Source of the DNA: Bacteroidales bacterium SW299
GTDB lineage: Bacteria > Bacteroidota > Bacteroidia > Bacteroidales > Bacteroidaceae
Reading direction: 5' to 3'
DNA: 64,000 nucleotides
Assembly: GCA_019550975.1 (NCBI GenBank)
Contig: SDWH01000006.1
Span: 107,049-171,048, forward strand
Position 1 is the stretch's first letter, and every line of letters starts with the position of its first letter. Positions 1-8,448 of this stretch are shown one piece after another. Both the position numbers and the translations under genes were made by a program. A model generated the notes under the pieces. The model searched no databases, was not told the DNA's origin, and worked only from the letters and a program-made list of their open reading frames with translations.

Positions 1-1
1 G

Positions 2-1234
2 AAGCAGCTCGAAGCAAACGGATACAAGGTGACTCACGACAGTGAGCGTCCGCAAGGGGAGATTGCCGTAATCAACACTTGCGGGTTCATCGGCGACGCA
101 AAGGAAGAATCTGTCAACATGATTCTGGAGTTCTGCCAGGCAAAAGAGGAAGGCAAGCTGCGGAAGCTGTATGTGATGGGCTGTCTTTCGGAACGCTATT
201 TGAAAGATCTTCAGATGGAAATCCCCCAAGTAGACAAGTTTTACGGGAAGTTCAACTGGAATGAGCTGATCAGCGATCTGGGTAAGGCTTTCCGTCCGGA
301 ACTTGCGGTTGAACGGCATCTGACTACACCGAAACACTACGCCTATCTGAAAATATCGGAAGGCTGTGACCGGAAGTGTTCCTATTGTGCCATTCCTATC
401 ATAACCGGACATCATGTTTCAAGGCCGATGGAAGAAATTCTCGAGGAAGTCAAGCTTCTGGTTTCAGAGGGAGTAAAAGAGTTTCAGGTCATTGCGCAGG
501 AACTGACCTATTATGGAGTCGATCTCTACAAAAAGCAGATGCTTCCGGAGCTGATCGAACGCATGGCGCAGATTCCGGGCGTGAAATGGATCCGCCTGCA
601 CTATGCTTATCCGGCTCATTTCCCCGAAGACTTATTCAGGGTGATGAGGGAGAACGACAACGTATGCAAATACATGGATATCGCGCTCCAGCATATCAGT
701 GACAATATGCTGTCGAAAATGAGGAGGCATGTGACCAAAGCCGAAACTTACGCGCTGATTGAGCGGTTCAGGAAAGAAGTGCCGGGCATTCACCTGCGTA
801 CTACGCTGATGGTGGGGCATCCCGGAGAAACCGAACAGGACTTTGATGAATTGAAGGACTTTGTGCGGAAGGTGCGGTTTGACCGTATGGGTGCGTTTGC
901 CTATTCGGAAGAAGAAGGCACTTATTCGGCCAGACACTACAAAGACGAAATTCCTCAGGAGGTGAAACAGCAACGTCTGGACGAACTGATGGCTATTCAG
1001 CAGGAAATATCAGGCGAACTGAGCCATGCGAAAATAGGAAAGACATTCAAGGTTATCATAGACCGCAAGGAGGGAGAATACTATATCGGACGGACAGAGT
1101 TTGATTCGCCGGAAGTGGATCCGGAAGTACTGATAAAGGCAGCCGATGGCCATCTGCTGCACACAGGATCATTCCATATGGCCAAGATCGTGGATGCGGA
1201 CGATTTCGATCTGTATGCCACGCTAGTTGAATAA
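2..1234 (+). CDS. rimO: Ribosomal protein S12 methylthiotransferase RimO (5' partial)
   Basis: Radical SAM enzyme that methylthiolates the conserved Asp of ribosomal protein S12 in the cytosol. The reading frame is open from base 2, so the true start and roughly 20 residues lie upstream of the window; 410 residues are visible. An N-terminal UPF0004 part (INTCGFIGDAKEES) carries a conserved cluster Cys. The radical SAM signature CDRKCSYC is encoded around 364-390. The C-terminal 65 residues form a TRAM-like RNA-binding domain. The MVGHPGETEQDF segment is typical of methylthiotransferases, and RimO rather than MiaB is indicated by the overall S12-type sequence. The stop lies 4 bp upstream of the likely start of the next gene, so the two may be co-transcribed. 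Confidence 0.96.
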   Translation, partial: KQLEANGYKVTHDSERPQGEIAVINTCGFIGDAKEESVNMILEFCQAKEEGKLRKLYVMGCLSERYLKDLQMEIPQVDKFYGKFNWNELISDLGKAFRPELAVERHLTTPKHYAYLKISEGCDRKCSYCAIPIITGHHVSRPMEEILEEVKLLVSEGVKEFQVIAQELTYYGVDLYKKQMLPELIERMAQIPGVKWIRLHYAYPAHFPEDLFRVMRENDNVCKYMDIALQHISDNMLSKMRRHVTKAETYALIERFRKEVPGIHLRTTLMVGHPGETEQDFDELKDFVRKVRFDRMGAFAYSEEEGTYSARHYKDEIPQEVKQQRLDELMAIQQEISGELSHAKIGKTFKVIIDRKEGEYYIGRTEFDSPEVDPEVLIKAADGHLLHTGSFHMAKIVDADDFDLYATLVE

Positions 1235-1238
1235 GGGT

Positions 1239-2312
1239 ATGAACAACGGAGAACTGATAGGCGAGCTGTCCCGGCATTTGGGATATACGGAAGAGGAAGC
1301 TTCACATTCGGTGGCTTCTCTGATAGATGCAATGACGATGGATTTGCAGGAAGGAAAAACCGTGGCTGTGGAAGGGCTCGGCTTGTTTGAAGTGGAAAAA
1401 ACGCTTGAACACATTACGGTTGATCCCGTCACAGGCAAACGCTATCTGATTCCTCCGAGCTTGAACCTTGTCTTTAAGTCTGAGTTTCAGTCAGGCGCTG
1501 CTCCTGCCGAAATGCATTGCTTGATGCCGCAGAATGGAAGCGATGCATTCGCCGGCACTTTTTTTGCAGCCGTCAAAAATGCACTTATTCAGGACAAGTA
1601 TGTAAAAATCAAGGGACTGGGCACATTTAAACTTATCGATTCTGACGTTTCTTTTGTTCCGGATGATTCATTGCGCAGTTTAATCAACAGGCCTTTTTCC
1701 CAATTTGAATCGGTGGAACTAAAAGAAGGGGTACATTTTGACGATATGGACGAACCGGTGCGCGAGAAGGGTGAGCCGGAAGAAACTCCTGTTTCTGAAA
1801 CAGCTCCGGAAGCGGATGCAGCCGAAAAGCCAAAACAGGAAAAACAGCCTCGCATCCCCTGGTGTATGCTGGCTGTCATATTGCTGGCCGGCGTGCTGCT
1901 GGGAGGAAGTATCGTATGGGCTTTGGTGTCGGGAAGAAGATATATTCCGGAATCTGTCATAAGATACATTGAAGGCCAGGAAACGGGAATGGATGAAAGC
2001 GCAAGCAGCGACACCCTGGCGTTAGAGTATGTTCCGGAAAGCGCCTCGGAGCAGCCGGCACCTGAGCAGGCCGCTATACCGGCAAAAGAAAACAAGCCGT
2101 TGTCTGACACCGTAAAATATGAGATGAAAGAAACGCTCGCAGAATACGTCATGCGCAGGGGAGAATCACTAGCAAAAGTGGCTCAGCGTTTCTACGGAAA
2201 CCGCAAGCTGTGGCCTTATATTGCAAGATATAACAGAAAAAACATTCCCGATCCAGACAATGTGCCCGTAGGTACAGTCGTCCGGATTCCCCGACTGATT
2301 CCTGCAAACTAA
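1239..2312 (+). CDS. Double HU-like DNA-binding / transmembrane / LysM protein
   Basis: Single-pass membrane protein that could connect DNA with peptidoglycan. In a 361-residue reading that starts at a TTG (1227), two IHF/HU-like segments occupy about residues 5-90 and 95-165; each has the HU strand pattern (VEGLGLFEV and IKGLGTFKL). An acidic linker follows, then one hydrophobic helix at about 212-234 and a C-terminal LysM domain at about 305-356 (RRGESLAKVAQRFYGN). I chose the ATG at 1239, which gives 357 residues and no overlap with rimO. The positive-outside test is not clear-cut, but the HU part is presumably cytoplasmic and LysM periplasmic. Related HU-LysM proteins are known in Bacteroidales; their function is unknown to me. 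Confidence 0.85.
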   Translation: MNNGELIGELSRHLGYTEEEASHSVASLIDAMTMDLQEGKTVAVEGLGLFEVEKTLEHITVDPVTGKRYLIPPSLNLVFKSEFQSGAAPAEMHCLMPQNGSDAFAGTFFAAVKNALIQDKYVKIKGLGTFKLIDSDVSFVPDDSLRSLINRPFSQFESVELKEGVHFDDMDEPVREKGEPEETPVSETAPEADAAEKPKQEKQPRIPWCMLAVILLAGVLLGGSIVWALVSGRRYIPESVIRYIEGQETGMDESASSDTLALEYVPESASEQPAPEQAAIPAKENKPLSDTVKYEMKETLAEYVMRRGESLAKVAQRFYGNRKLWPYIARYNRKNIPDPDNVPVGTVVRIPRLIPAN

Positions 2313-2438
2313 TCTCAAAGCAGCCGTTTCTGTTCCGTATTTCGTGCGGACAGAAAGGGATGAATCTTGTCAATTTTAATTTTCTTTAGTTCAATAAGGC
2401 TTAAAAGCCTTGTGCCGTCTGTATTTTTTAATGAACAA

Positions 2439-2472
2439 TTGTTGCTTCTGTTAATGGAATACCTTAATTTTG
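2439..2472 (+). promoter_or_regulatory. Bacteroidales-type promoter for the moxR-bat operon
   Basis: A -33-like TTGTTG lies at 2439-2444 and a perfect -7 element TAATTTTG at 2465-2472, separated by 20 bp. This matches the Bacteroidales housekeeping sigma consensus (TTTG/TTG, then TAnnTTTG). Transcription would begin near 2479, about 70 nt upstream of the moxR ATG. Confidence 0.6.
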
Positions 2473-2548
2473 GGTGCTCTTTCAGACAAGGGTGTCTGGA
2501 AGACTGATTTATGACAAAAAGAAGAACAAAAAGGTAAATAAGAAAACT

Positions 2549-3544
2549 ATGGCAGAAGCTATTGACATTAGAGAATTGAACGAACGCATCGAGCGTGAAA
2601 GTGCGTTTGTTACTAATTTGGTGACAGGAATGGATCAAGTGATCGTGGGTCAGAAACACTTGGTAGAATCTTTGCTGATCGGATTGTTGTCGGACGGACA
2701 TATATTGCTGGAAGGAGTTCCGGGACTTGCAAAGACTCTTGCAATCAAAACATTGGCTTCATTAATTGATTCAAAATATAGTCGTGTTCAGTTTACTCCT
2801 GACTTGCTGCCCGCCGATATTGTGGGTACAATGATTTACAGCCAGAAAGACGAGCAGTTCGTTGTGAATAAGGGACCGATCTTTGCCAACTTCGTGCTGG
2901 CCGATGAAATCAACCGTGCTCCGGCAAAAGTGCAGAGTGCCTTGCTCGAAGCGATGCAGGAACGCCAGGTAACTCTTGGAAAAGAAACGTTTGACCTGCC
3001 AAGCCCTTTCCTGGTAATGGCAACTCAGAACCCCATCGAACAGGAAGGAACTTATCCGCTTCCTGAGGCGCAGGTCGACCGATTCATGCTGAAAGTGGTT
3101 ATCGATTATCCGAAACTCGAAGAAGAAAAGAAAATCATCCGCCAGAACATTTCAGGAGAAAGACGCGAGGTGCGCCCGATTATCAAGGCCGACGATATCA
3201 TCGCGGCACGGAAGATTGTCCGCATGGTATATCTTGACGAAAAAATTGAACAGTACATTGCAGACATTGTTTTCGCAACCCGTTATCCGGAGAAATATGA
3301 CCTGAAGGATCTGAAGGGACTGATCGGATTCGGCGGATCTCCGCGTGCTTCAATCAATCTGGCTCTTGCCGCACGCAGTTATGCATTCATCAAACGCCGC
3401 GGATACGTAATTCCCGAGGACGTGCGTGCCGTGGCTCACGATGTGCTTCGCCACCGCATCGGCCTGACATATGAAGCGGAAGCTACAAACGTGACTTCCG
3501 ATGAAATTGTCAGCAAGATTCTGAACAAGGTGGAAGTACCCTGA
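2549..3544 (+). CDS. MoxR-family AAA+ ATPase
   Basis: Cytosolic AAA+ ATPase of 331 residues, predicted to act as a chaperone-like partner of the von Willebrand A proteins encoded downstream. Walker A is GVPGLAKT (about residues 56-63), Walker B is VLADE (116-120), and sensor 1 is ATQNP (about 147-151). An upstream in-frame extension exists, but the ATG at 2549 (MAEAIDIREL) gives the usual family length and sits sensibly downstream of the promoter. It is the first gene of the bat cluster. A strong hairpin separates it from the DUF58 gene. Confidence 0.95.
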   Translation: MAEAIDIRELNERIERESAFVTNLVTGMDQVIVGQKHLVESLLIGLLSDGHILLEGVPGLAKTLAIKTLASLIDSKYSRVQFTPDLLPADIVGTMIYSQKDEQFVVNKGPIFANFVLADEINRAPAKVQSALLEAMQERQVTLGKETFDLPSPFLVMATQNPIEQEGTYPLPEAQVDRFMLKVVIDYPKLEEEKKIIRQNISGERREVRPIIKADDIIAARKIVRMVYLDEKIEQYIADIVFATRYPEKYDLKDLKGLIGFGGSPRASINLALAARSYAFIKRRGYVIPEDVRAVAHDVLRHRIGLTYEAEATNVTSDEIVSKILNKVEVP

Positions 3545-3604
3545 TGCCCTTGCCTTCGGAAGAAATGGGAGAAAAGGACCAGCTATTGACAAAAAGAGTT
3601 ATCG

Positions 3605-3650
3605 GAGCGTGCCGGAACGCGGGTTCTCATCGTTTGATGTCCGGCCGCTC
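3605..3650 (+). other. Strong hairpin in the moxR-DUF58 spacer
   Basis: GAGCG (3605-3609) and GCCGGA (3611-3616) pair with TCCGGC (3640-3645) and CGCTC (3646-3650): 11 pairs with a single bulged T and a 23-nt loop. No U-tract follows, so it is not a classical terminator. In the 129-bp gap it could be an mRNA processing or stability element that sets different levels of MoxR and the downstream proteins. Confidence 0.45.
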
Positions 3651-3673
3651 TGCCAACTGTAAAATCCAAAGGA

Positions 3674-4543
3674 ATGGAAACAAGTGAACTATTGAAACGG
3701 GTCCGCCGGATAGAGATCAAGACCCGGGGACTTTCAAACAATATCTTTGCGGGGCAGTATCATTCGGCTTTCAAAGGAAGAGGTATGGCCTTTTCGGAAG
3801 TACGCGAATATCAATACGGCGACGACATACGTGATATTGACTGGAATGTAACAGCTCGCTTTGACAAGCCATTCGTGAAGGTGTTCGAAGAAGAACGTGA
3901 ACTGACGGTAATGCTGCTGGTGGATGTGTCGAACAGTCTGGATTTCGGTACAACCGTCCAGATGAAGAAAGACATGCTGACTGAAATAGCCGCAACCATT
4001 GCTTTCTCGGCCATCCAGAACAACGATAAGATCGGAGTGATATTTTTTTCAGACAGGATTGAAAAATTTATTCCTCCCAAGAAAGGCCGCAAGCATATCT
4101 TATACATCATACGGGAGCTGCTGGATTTCCATCCGCAGAGTATGCGCACCGATTTGCAGTGTGCCATTGAATACCTGACGAACGTGCTGAAGAAGCGGTG
4201 CACAGCCTTTATGCTGAGCGATTTCATTGATGACCATGATTTTCAGAATGCGCTGACCGTTGCCAACCGCAAGCATGATGTGGTGGCTATTCAGGTTTAT
4301 GACCGCAGAATGGAAGATCTCCCCAATATCGGACTGATGCGGGTGAGGGATGCCGAAACGGGACATGAGCAATGGATTGACACATCATCCAAAACCTTGA
4401 GGAAGGCGCACCGCGAATGGTGGATTCAGCGGCAGCAGAAACTGAATGATGTATTTACTCACTGCAATGTGGATTCAGTATCCGTGCGTACAGATCAGGA
4501 CTATGTGAAAGCATTGCTGAACTTATTTGCTAAACGAAATTGA
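3674..4543 (+). CDS. DUF58 / VWA-like protein of the bat operon
   Basis: Protein of 289 residues with the DUF58 signature (YQYGDDIRDIDWNVTAR, residues about 47-63) and a von Willebrand A-like MIDAS motif DVSNS near residue 84. No signal peptide or membrane helix is seen, so it is cytosolic or peripheral. MoxR-DUF58 pairs are a conserved module, and MoxR is thought to act on the metal-binding VWA fold. The next gene starts 1 bp after its stop, which indicates translational coupling. Confidence 0.93.
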   Translation: METSELLKRVRRIEIKTRGLSNNIFAGQYHSAFKGRGMAFSEVREYQYGDDIRDIDWNVTARFDKPFVKVFEEERELTVMLLVDVSNSLDFGTTVQMKKDMLTEIAATIAFSAIQNNDKIGVIFFSDRIEKFIPPKKGRKHILYIIRELLDFHPQSMRTDLQCAIEYLTNVLKKRCTAFMLSDFIDDHDFQNALTVANRKHDVVAIQVYDRRMEDLPNIGLMRVRDAETGHEQWIDTSSKTLRKAHREWWIQRQQKLNDVFTHCNVDSVSVRTDQDYVKALLNLFAKRN

Positions 4544-4544
4544 A

Positions 4545-5648
4545 ATGAAACATAGCTTATTATTTGAAGGCAGGAGAATGCTGAAACTGCTTTGTTGTGC
4601 AGCCTGTCTGATAATGGCCGCAATTCCTGCAAAGGGGCAGGTGACCGTTGAAGCTGCCATTGATTCGCTCCAACTGCTTATAGGTGAACAGGCCAAGATA
4701 AAGTTGCAGGTGAGTATGGATGCAAATCAGAAATTGCGTTTGCCGCTGCTGAGAGATACGCTGGTGAAAGGAGTAGAGATTCTGGAGATTGCGAAACCCG
4801 ATACACAACTTCTGAACGACAACAAACGCTGGCTGGTTTCCCAGGAATATACGGTAACTTCGTTCGATTCAGCCTTGTACTATCTGCCGCCTTTTAAAGT
4901 GACGGTTGACAATAAGGAATATCAGTCGGCAGCTTTAGCTTTGAAAGTATACTCGGTTCCGGTCGATACGCTGCATCCGGATCAGTTTTTCGGACCTAAA
5001 ACGATTCATGAAGTTCCGCTGACACTAGACGACCTTGCACCGCTGATTTATTCGGTCCTGCTGTTTCTCATTGCAGGTGCGTTGGCTGTTTTCCTGATTG
5101 TGCGCTATCGCAACAACAAGCCGATTATACGTATTATAAAGGTTGAGCCGAAACTTCCTCCGCATCTTTCGGCGATGAAGAAGATTGAGACGATCAAGGC
5201 CGACAACAATTACCGGAAAGAAGATCCAAAGCAGTATTATACCGAACTGACAGACGTGATACGTACCTACATCAAGGAACGTTTCGGTTTCAATGCGATG
5301 GAAATGACATCGGCAGAGATAATCGAGCGGCTGCTTGAGGAAAAGGACCAGGCATCGATCAATGACTTGAAGGTGTTGTTTTCAACGGCCGACCTGGTGA
5401 AATTCGCCAAACATTCACCGCTGATTAACGAGAACGACATGAACCTGGTTACGGCTATCGATTTCATCAACCAGACGAAAATCGAGGAGGAGCCAGGCAA
5501 GAAAGAAGAGCCTAAGGAAATAAAAGTGGAAGAAAAACGTTCGAAACGTGGACGCATTGCCTTGCTGTACAGCATTACCGTTGCCGGAATCTGTGCCGTA
5601 ACCGGTCTTTACCTGACCGTGCGCCATATCATCGACCTTTTCTTCTGA
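4545..5648 (+). CDS. Membrane protein of the bat operon, BatD-like N-terminal region
   Basis: Protein of 367 residues with an N-terminal signal peptide (about residues 1-32, ending near AKGQ), a periplasmic beta-rich domain, a central transmembrane helix (LIYSVLLFLIAGALAVFLIV), a cytosolic domain rich in charged helices, and a C-terminal hydrophobic helix (ALLYSITVAGICAVTGLYL). A TTG-initiated extension overlapping DUF58 is possible, but the ATG at 4545 precedes a good signal peptide. The gene lies in the conserved place between DUF58 and batA. The topology resembles BatD, though the protein is shorter. Its molecular role is unknown. Confidence 0.85.
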   Translation: MKHSLLFEGRRMLKLLCCAACLIMAAIPAKGQVTVEAAIDSLQLLIGEQAKIKLQVSMDANQKLRLPLLRDTLVKGVEILEIAKPDTQLLNDNKRWLVSQEYTVTSFDSALYYLPPFKVTVDNKEYQSAALALKVYSVPVDTLHPDQFFGPKTIHEVPLTLDDLAPLIYSVLLFLIAGALAVFLIVRYRNNKPIIRIIKVEPKLPPHLSAMKKIETIKADNNYRKEDPKQYYTELTDVIRTYIKERFGFNAMEMTSAEIIERLLEEKDQASINDLKVLFSTADLVKFAKHSPLINENDMNLVTAIDFINQTKIEEEPGKKEEPKEIKVEEKRSKRGRIALLYSITVAGICAVTGLYLTVRHIIDLFF

Positions 5649-5666
5649 TAAATTAAAGTTGAAGCT

Positions 5667-6665
5667 ATGATTTTTGCTAATATTGAATATTTATTTCTGC
5701 TTTTGCTGCTGATACCTTATATTATATGGTATGTGATGCAGCACAGAAAATCCGAACCTTCGCTGCAGGTGTCAACGACACGCATGTACATGAAAGTTCC
5801 GGCAAGCTGGAAAGTCTATCTCGTTCATGCGCCATTTTTTCTGCGTATCGTTACATTCGTGATGATTACGCTGGTGCTGGCACGTCCGCAGACGACCGAC
5901 AACTGGCAGAACACCGAAATCGAGGGTATCGACATCATGCTGGCTGTGGACGTATCGACGAGTATGCTGGCTGAGGACTTGAAGCCGAACCGGATTGAGG
6001 CCGCCAAAGAAGTTGCAGCAGAATTCATCAACGGCCGGCCTAACGACAATATTGGTCTGACTATTTTTGCGGGGGAAGCTTTCACGCAGTGCCCGCTGAC
6101 CGTTGGCCACGGTGTGCTGCTGAATCTCTTCAAGAATATAAACTGTGAAATGGCCCAACGCGGGCTTATCGACGACGGAACCGCTATCGGAATGGGACTG
6201 GCCAATGCAGTAAGCCGCCTGAAAGAGAGCAAGGCGAAGTCAAAGGTTGTAATTCTGCTGACAGACGGTGTAAACAACCGGGGAGACATTTCTCCGCTCA
6301 CAGCGGCAGAAATAGCCAAGCAGTTCGGGATCAGGGTTTATACAATCGGTGTCGGAACCAATGGCACTGCACCTTATCCTATGCCTACTTATGCTGGCGT
6401 ACAATATGTACAGATGCCCGTAGAAATAGATGAGTCAGTATTGACGCAAATTGCTGCAACGACTGAAGGCAATTACTTCAGGGCCACAAGCAACAGCAAG
6501 CTGAAGGAAGTGTATCAGGAAATCGACAAGCTGGAGAAGACGAAACTGAACGTAAAAGAGTTCAGCAAACGGGAAGAAGCTTATCATGTATTTGCTCTCA
6601 TCGCTTTTGTCTGCATCTTGCTGGAAATCATTTTGCGCAATACTGTATTAAAGAAAATCCCTTAA
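5667..6665 (+). CDS. batA: BatA, von Willebrand A membrane protein
   Basis: Protein of 332 residues with two N-terminal membrane segments (about residues 5-22 and 55-77), a periplasmic or cytosol-facing VWA domain carrying the MIDAS motif DVSTS near residue 94, and a C-terminal helix (HVFALIAFVCILLEIIL). Bat proteins were linked to aerotolerance in Bacteroides fragilis; MIDAS domains bind a divalent metal and mediate protein contacts. batB follows within a few bases, and the two are likely partners. Confidence 0.93.
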   Translation: MIFANIEYLFLLLLLIPYIIWYVMQHRKSEPSLQVSTTRMYMKVPASWKVYLVHAPFFLRIVTFVMITLVLARPQTTDNWQNTEIEGIDIMLAVDVSTSMLAEDLKPNRIEAAKEVAAEFINGRPNDNIGLTIFAGEAFTQCPLTVGHGVLLNLFKNINCEMAQRGLIDDGTAIGMGLANAVSRLKESKAKSKVVILLTDGVNNRGDISPLTAAEIAKQFGIRVYTIGVGTNGTAPYPMPTYAGVQYVQMPVEIDESVLTQIAATTEGNYFRATSNSKLKEVYQEIDKLEKTKLNVKEFSKREEAYHVFALIAFVCILLEIILRNTVLKKIP

Positions 6666-6677
6666 AAACGTGTGACT

Positions 6678-7703
6678 ATGTTTCGATTTGGAGAACCGTT
6701 ATATTTGTATCTGCTTATCGTTGTACCGATATTGGCAGCCTTTTATTTTTATTCCAACTACCGGCGCCGCAAAAGATTGAAAGAATATGGGGCTATGGAG
6801 CTTCTGAAACAGCTTATGCCGGAAGTTTCAAAGTATCGCCCGGACGTGAAATTCTGGCTTATGCTGGCGGCTATGGTTATGGTGATTTTCATGCTTGCCC
6901 AGCCTCAGTTCGGCTCTAAGATGGAAACCGTGAAACGGCAGGGAATAGAAACTGTCGTTGCACTTGATATCTCAAACTCCATGCTGGCTCAGGATGTTGC
7001 TCCCAGCCGTTTGGAGAAGTCGAAAAAGCTGATATCCAGGCTGGTTGAAACCTTCAATAACGATAAAGTCGCATTGATCGTTTTTGCGGGAGAGGCGTTT
7101 ACGCAATTGCCAATCACCAGCGATTATGTTTCGGCAAAGATGTTTCTTGAAACGATAAGCCCCTCACTGATATCCACCCAAGGAACAGATATACGGGCAG
7201 CCATCAATCTGGCTATGAAAAGCTTTACTCCGAATGATGGAGTAGGAAGAGCGATCGTTCTGATTACCGACGGTGAAAACCACGAAGGCGGAGCTATCGA
7301 AGCGGCGCAAGAAGCGGCCAAAAAGGGCATACACGTTTTCGTTTTGGGCGTCGGATCACCCGACGGTTCGCCAATACCTGTAGAGGGAAGCAATGAGTTC
7401 CGTCGTGACAAAGACGGAAATGTCGTTGTCACACGTTTGAATGAAGAAATGTGCCGTGAGATTGCCCGTGCAGGAAATGGCATGTATGTCAGGGTTGATA
7501 ACACGAACAATGCGGAAAGAGCTTTGAATGCGGAGGTCAACAAGCTGGCAAAAGCAGACGTGGAAACACAGGTGTTCACTGAATTTGATGAACAGTTTAG
7601 GGTGTTGGCATGGCTTGCCTTGATTTTGCTCGCTGTAGAAATTATGATTCTTAACCGCAGGAATCCGCTTTTCAAAAATGTGAAACTCTTTAAACAGAAC
7701 TAA
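6678..7703 (+). CDS. batB: BatB, von Willebrand A membrane protein
   Basis: Second VWA protein of the operon, 341 residues from the ATG at 6678 (a GTG two codons upstream is an alternative). It has N-terminal membrane helices (LYLYLLIVVPILAAFYFY and WLMLAAMVMVIFML), the MIDAS motif DISNS near residue 97, the VWA threonine segment STQGTD, and a C-terminal helix (VLAWLALILLAVEIMIL). It is paralogous to BatA in layout. batC starts 1 bp after its stop. Confidence 0.93.
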   Translation: MFRFGEPLYLYLLIVVPILAAFYFYSNYRRRKRLKEYGAMELLKQLMPEVSKYRPDVKFWLMLAAMVMVIFMLAQPQFGSKMETVKRQGIETVVALDISNSMLAQDVAPSRLEKSKKLISRLVETFNNDKVALIVFAGEAFTQLPITSDYVSAKMFLETISPSLISTQGTDIRAAINLAMKSFTPNDGVGRAIVLITDGENHEGGAIEAAQEAAKKGIHVFVLGVGSPDGSPIPVEGSNEFRRDKDGNVVVTRLNEEMCREIARAGNGMYVRVDNTNNAERALNAEVNKLAKADVETQVFTEFDEQFRVLAWLALILLAVEIMILNRRNPLFKNVKLFKQN

Positions 7704-7704
7704 G

Positions 7705-8403
7705 ATGAGTGGAAAAAGGTTTTTTATGTGTTTATTTTGCTGCGGACTGGCAGTTTGTGTTTTCGGACAGAAAACAGACCGCGACTATCTGCGGAGCGGA
7801 AATAAACTTTATAATGACAGTTCGTTTGTAAAAGCCGAAATAGATTACAGAAAGGCACTGGAGCAGAATCCCAAGTCTGCTGATGCAATGTATAATCTGG
7901 GAAACACGCTTCTCATGCAGCAGAAAGCAAAAGAAGCCATGGAACAATTCGGCGCTGCCTCCAAAATAGAAAAGGATAAAATGAAACTTTCGCATATCTA
8001 TCATAATATGGGGGTTATCTTGCAGTCGTCAAAACAGCTTCCGCAATGCATTGAGGCCTATAAGGAAGCACTCCGGAACAATCCGCACGACAATGAGACG
8101 CGGTATAATCTGGCGCTTGCCCAAAAACAGCTGAAAGATCAGCAGCAACAGCAGCAGGATCAGAACAAACAGGAACAGAAGCAAGACCAGAAAGAGGATG
8201 ACAAACAGCAGAATAAGGATCAGCAGGATCAAAACAAGCAGAATCAGCAGAACAACCAGCAGCAACAGCAGCAACAGAACCAGATGTCGAAAGAAAATGC
8301 CGAGCAGCTGCTGAATGCTGTGATGCAAGATGAAAAGAATGTGCAGGATAAAGTAAAGAAACAGATCCAGATACAAGGACGCAAACTTGAAAAAGACTGG
8401 TAA
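7705..8403 (+). CDS. batC: BatC, TPR protein with a glutamine-rich tail
   Basis: Exported protein of 232 residues. It has a signal peptide (about 1-21, ending CVFGQ), three TPR-like helical repeats (about residues 24-145; for example YNLGNTLLMQQKAKEAMEQF), then a low-complexity stretch of about 50 residues rich in Gln, Asp, Asn and Lys (about 145-193), and a short charged C-terminus. TPR repeats suggest a scaffold for the VWA proteins. The Q-rich tract is encoded by CAG/CAA runs and may vary in length between strains. Confidence 0.9.
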   Translation: MSGKRFFMCLFCCGLAVCVFGQKTDRDYLRSGNKLYNDSSFVKAEIDYRKALEQNPKSADAMYNLGNTLLMQQKAKEAMEQFGAASKIEKDKMKLSHIYHNMGVILQSSKQLPQCIEAYKEALRNNPHDNETRYNLALAQKQLKDQQQQQQDQNKQEQKQDQKEDDKQQNKDQQDQNKQNQQNNQQQQQQQNQMSKENAEQLLNAVMQDEKNVQDKVKKQIQIQGRKLEKDW

Positions 8404-8448
8404 TCCTGTTTGACAAATTAAGTGGAAACAATAAAAACGGAATGATAA

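Noticed and set aside
8029..8376. Leu-rich minus-strand frame opposite the Q-rich tail of BatC
   Set aside because: The leucines are the reverse complement of CAG-type codons, so it is not a membrane protein gene.
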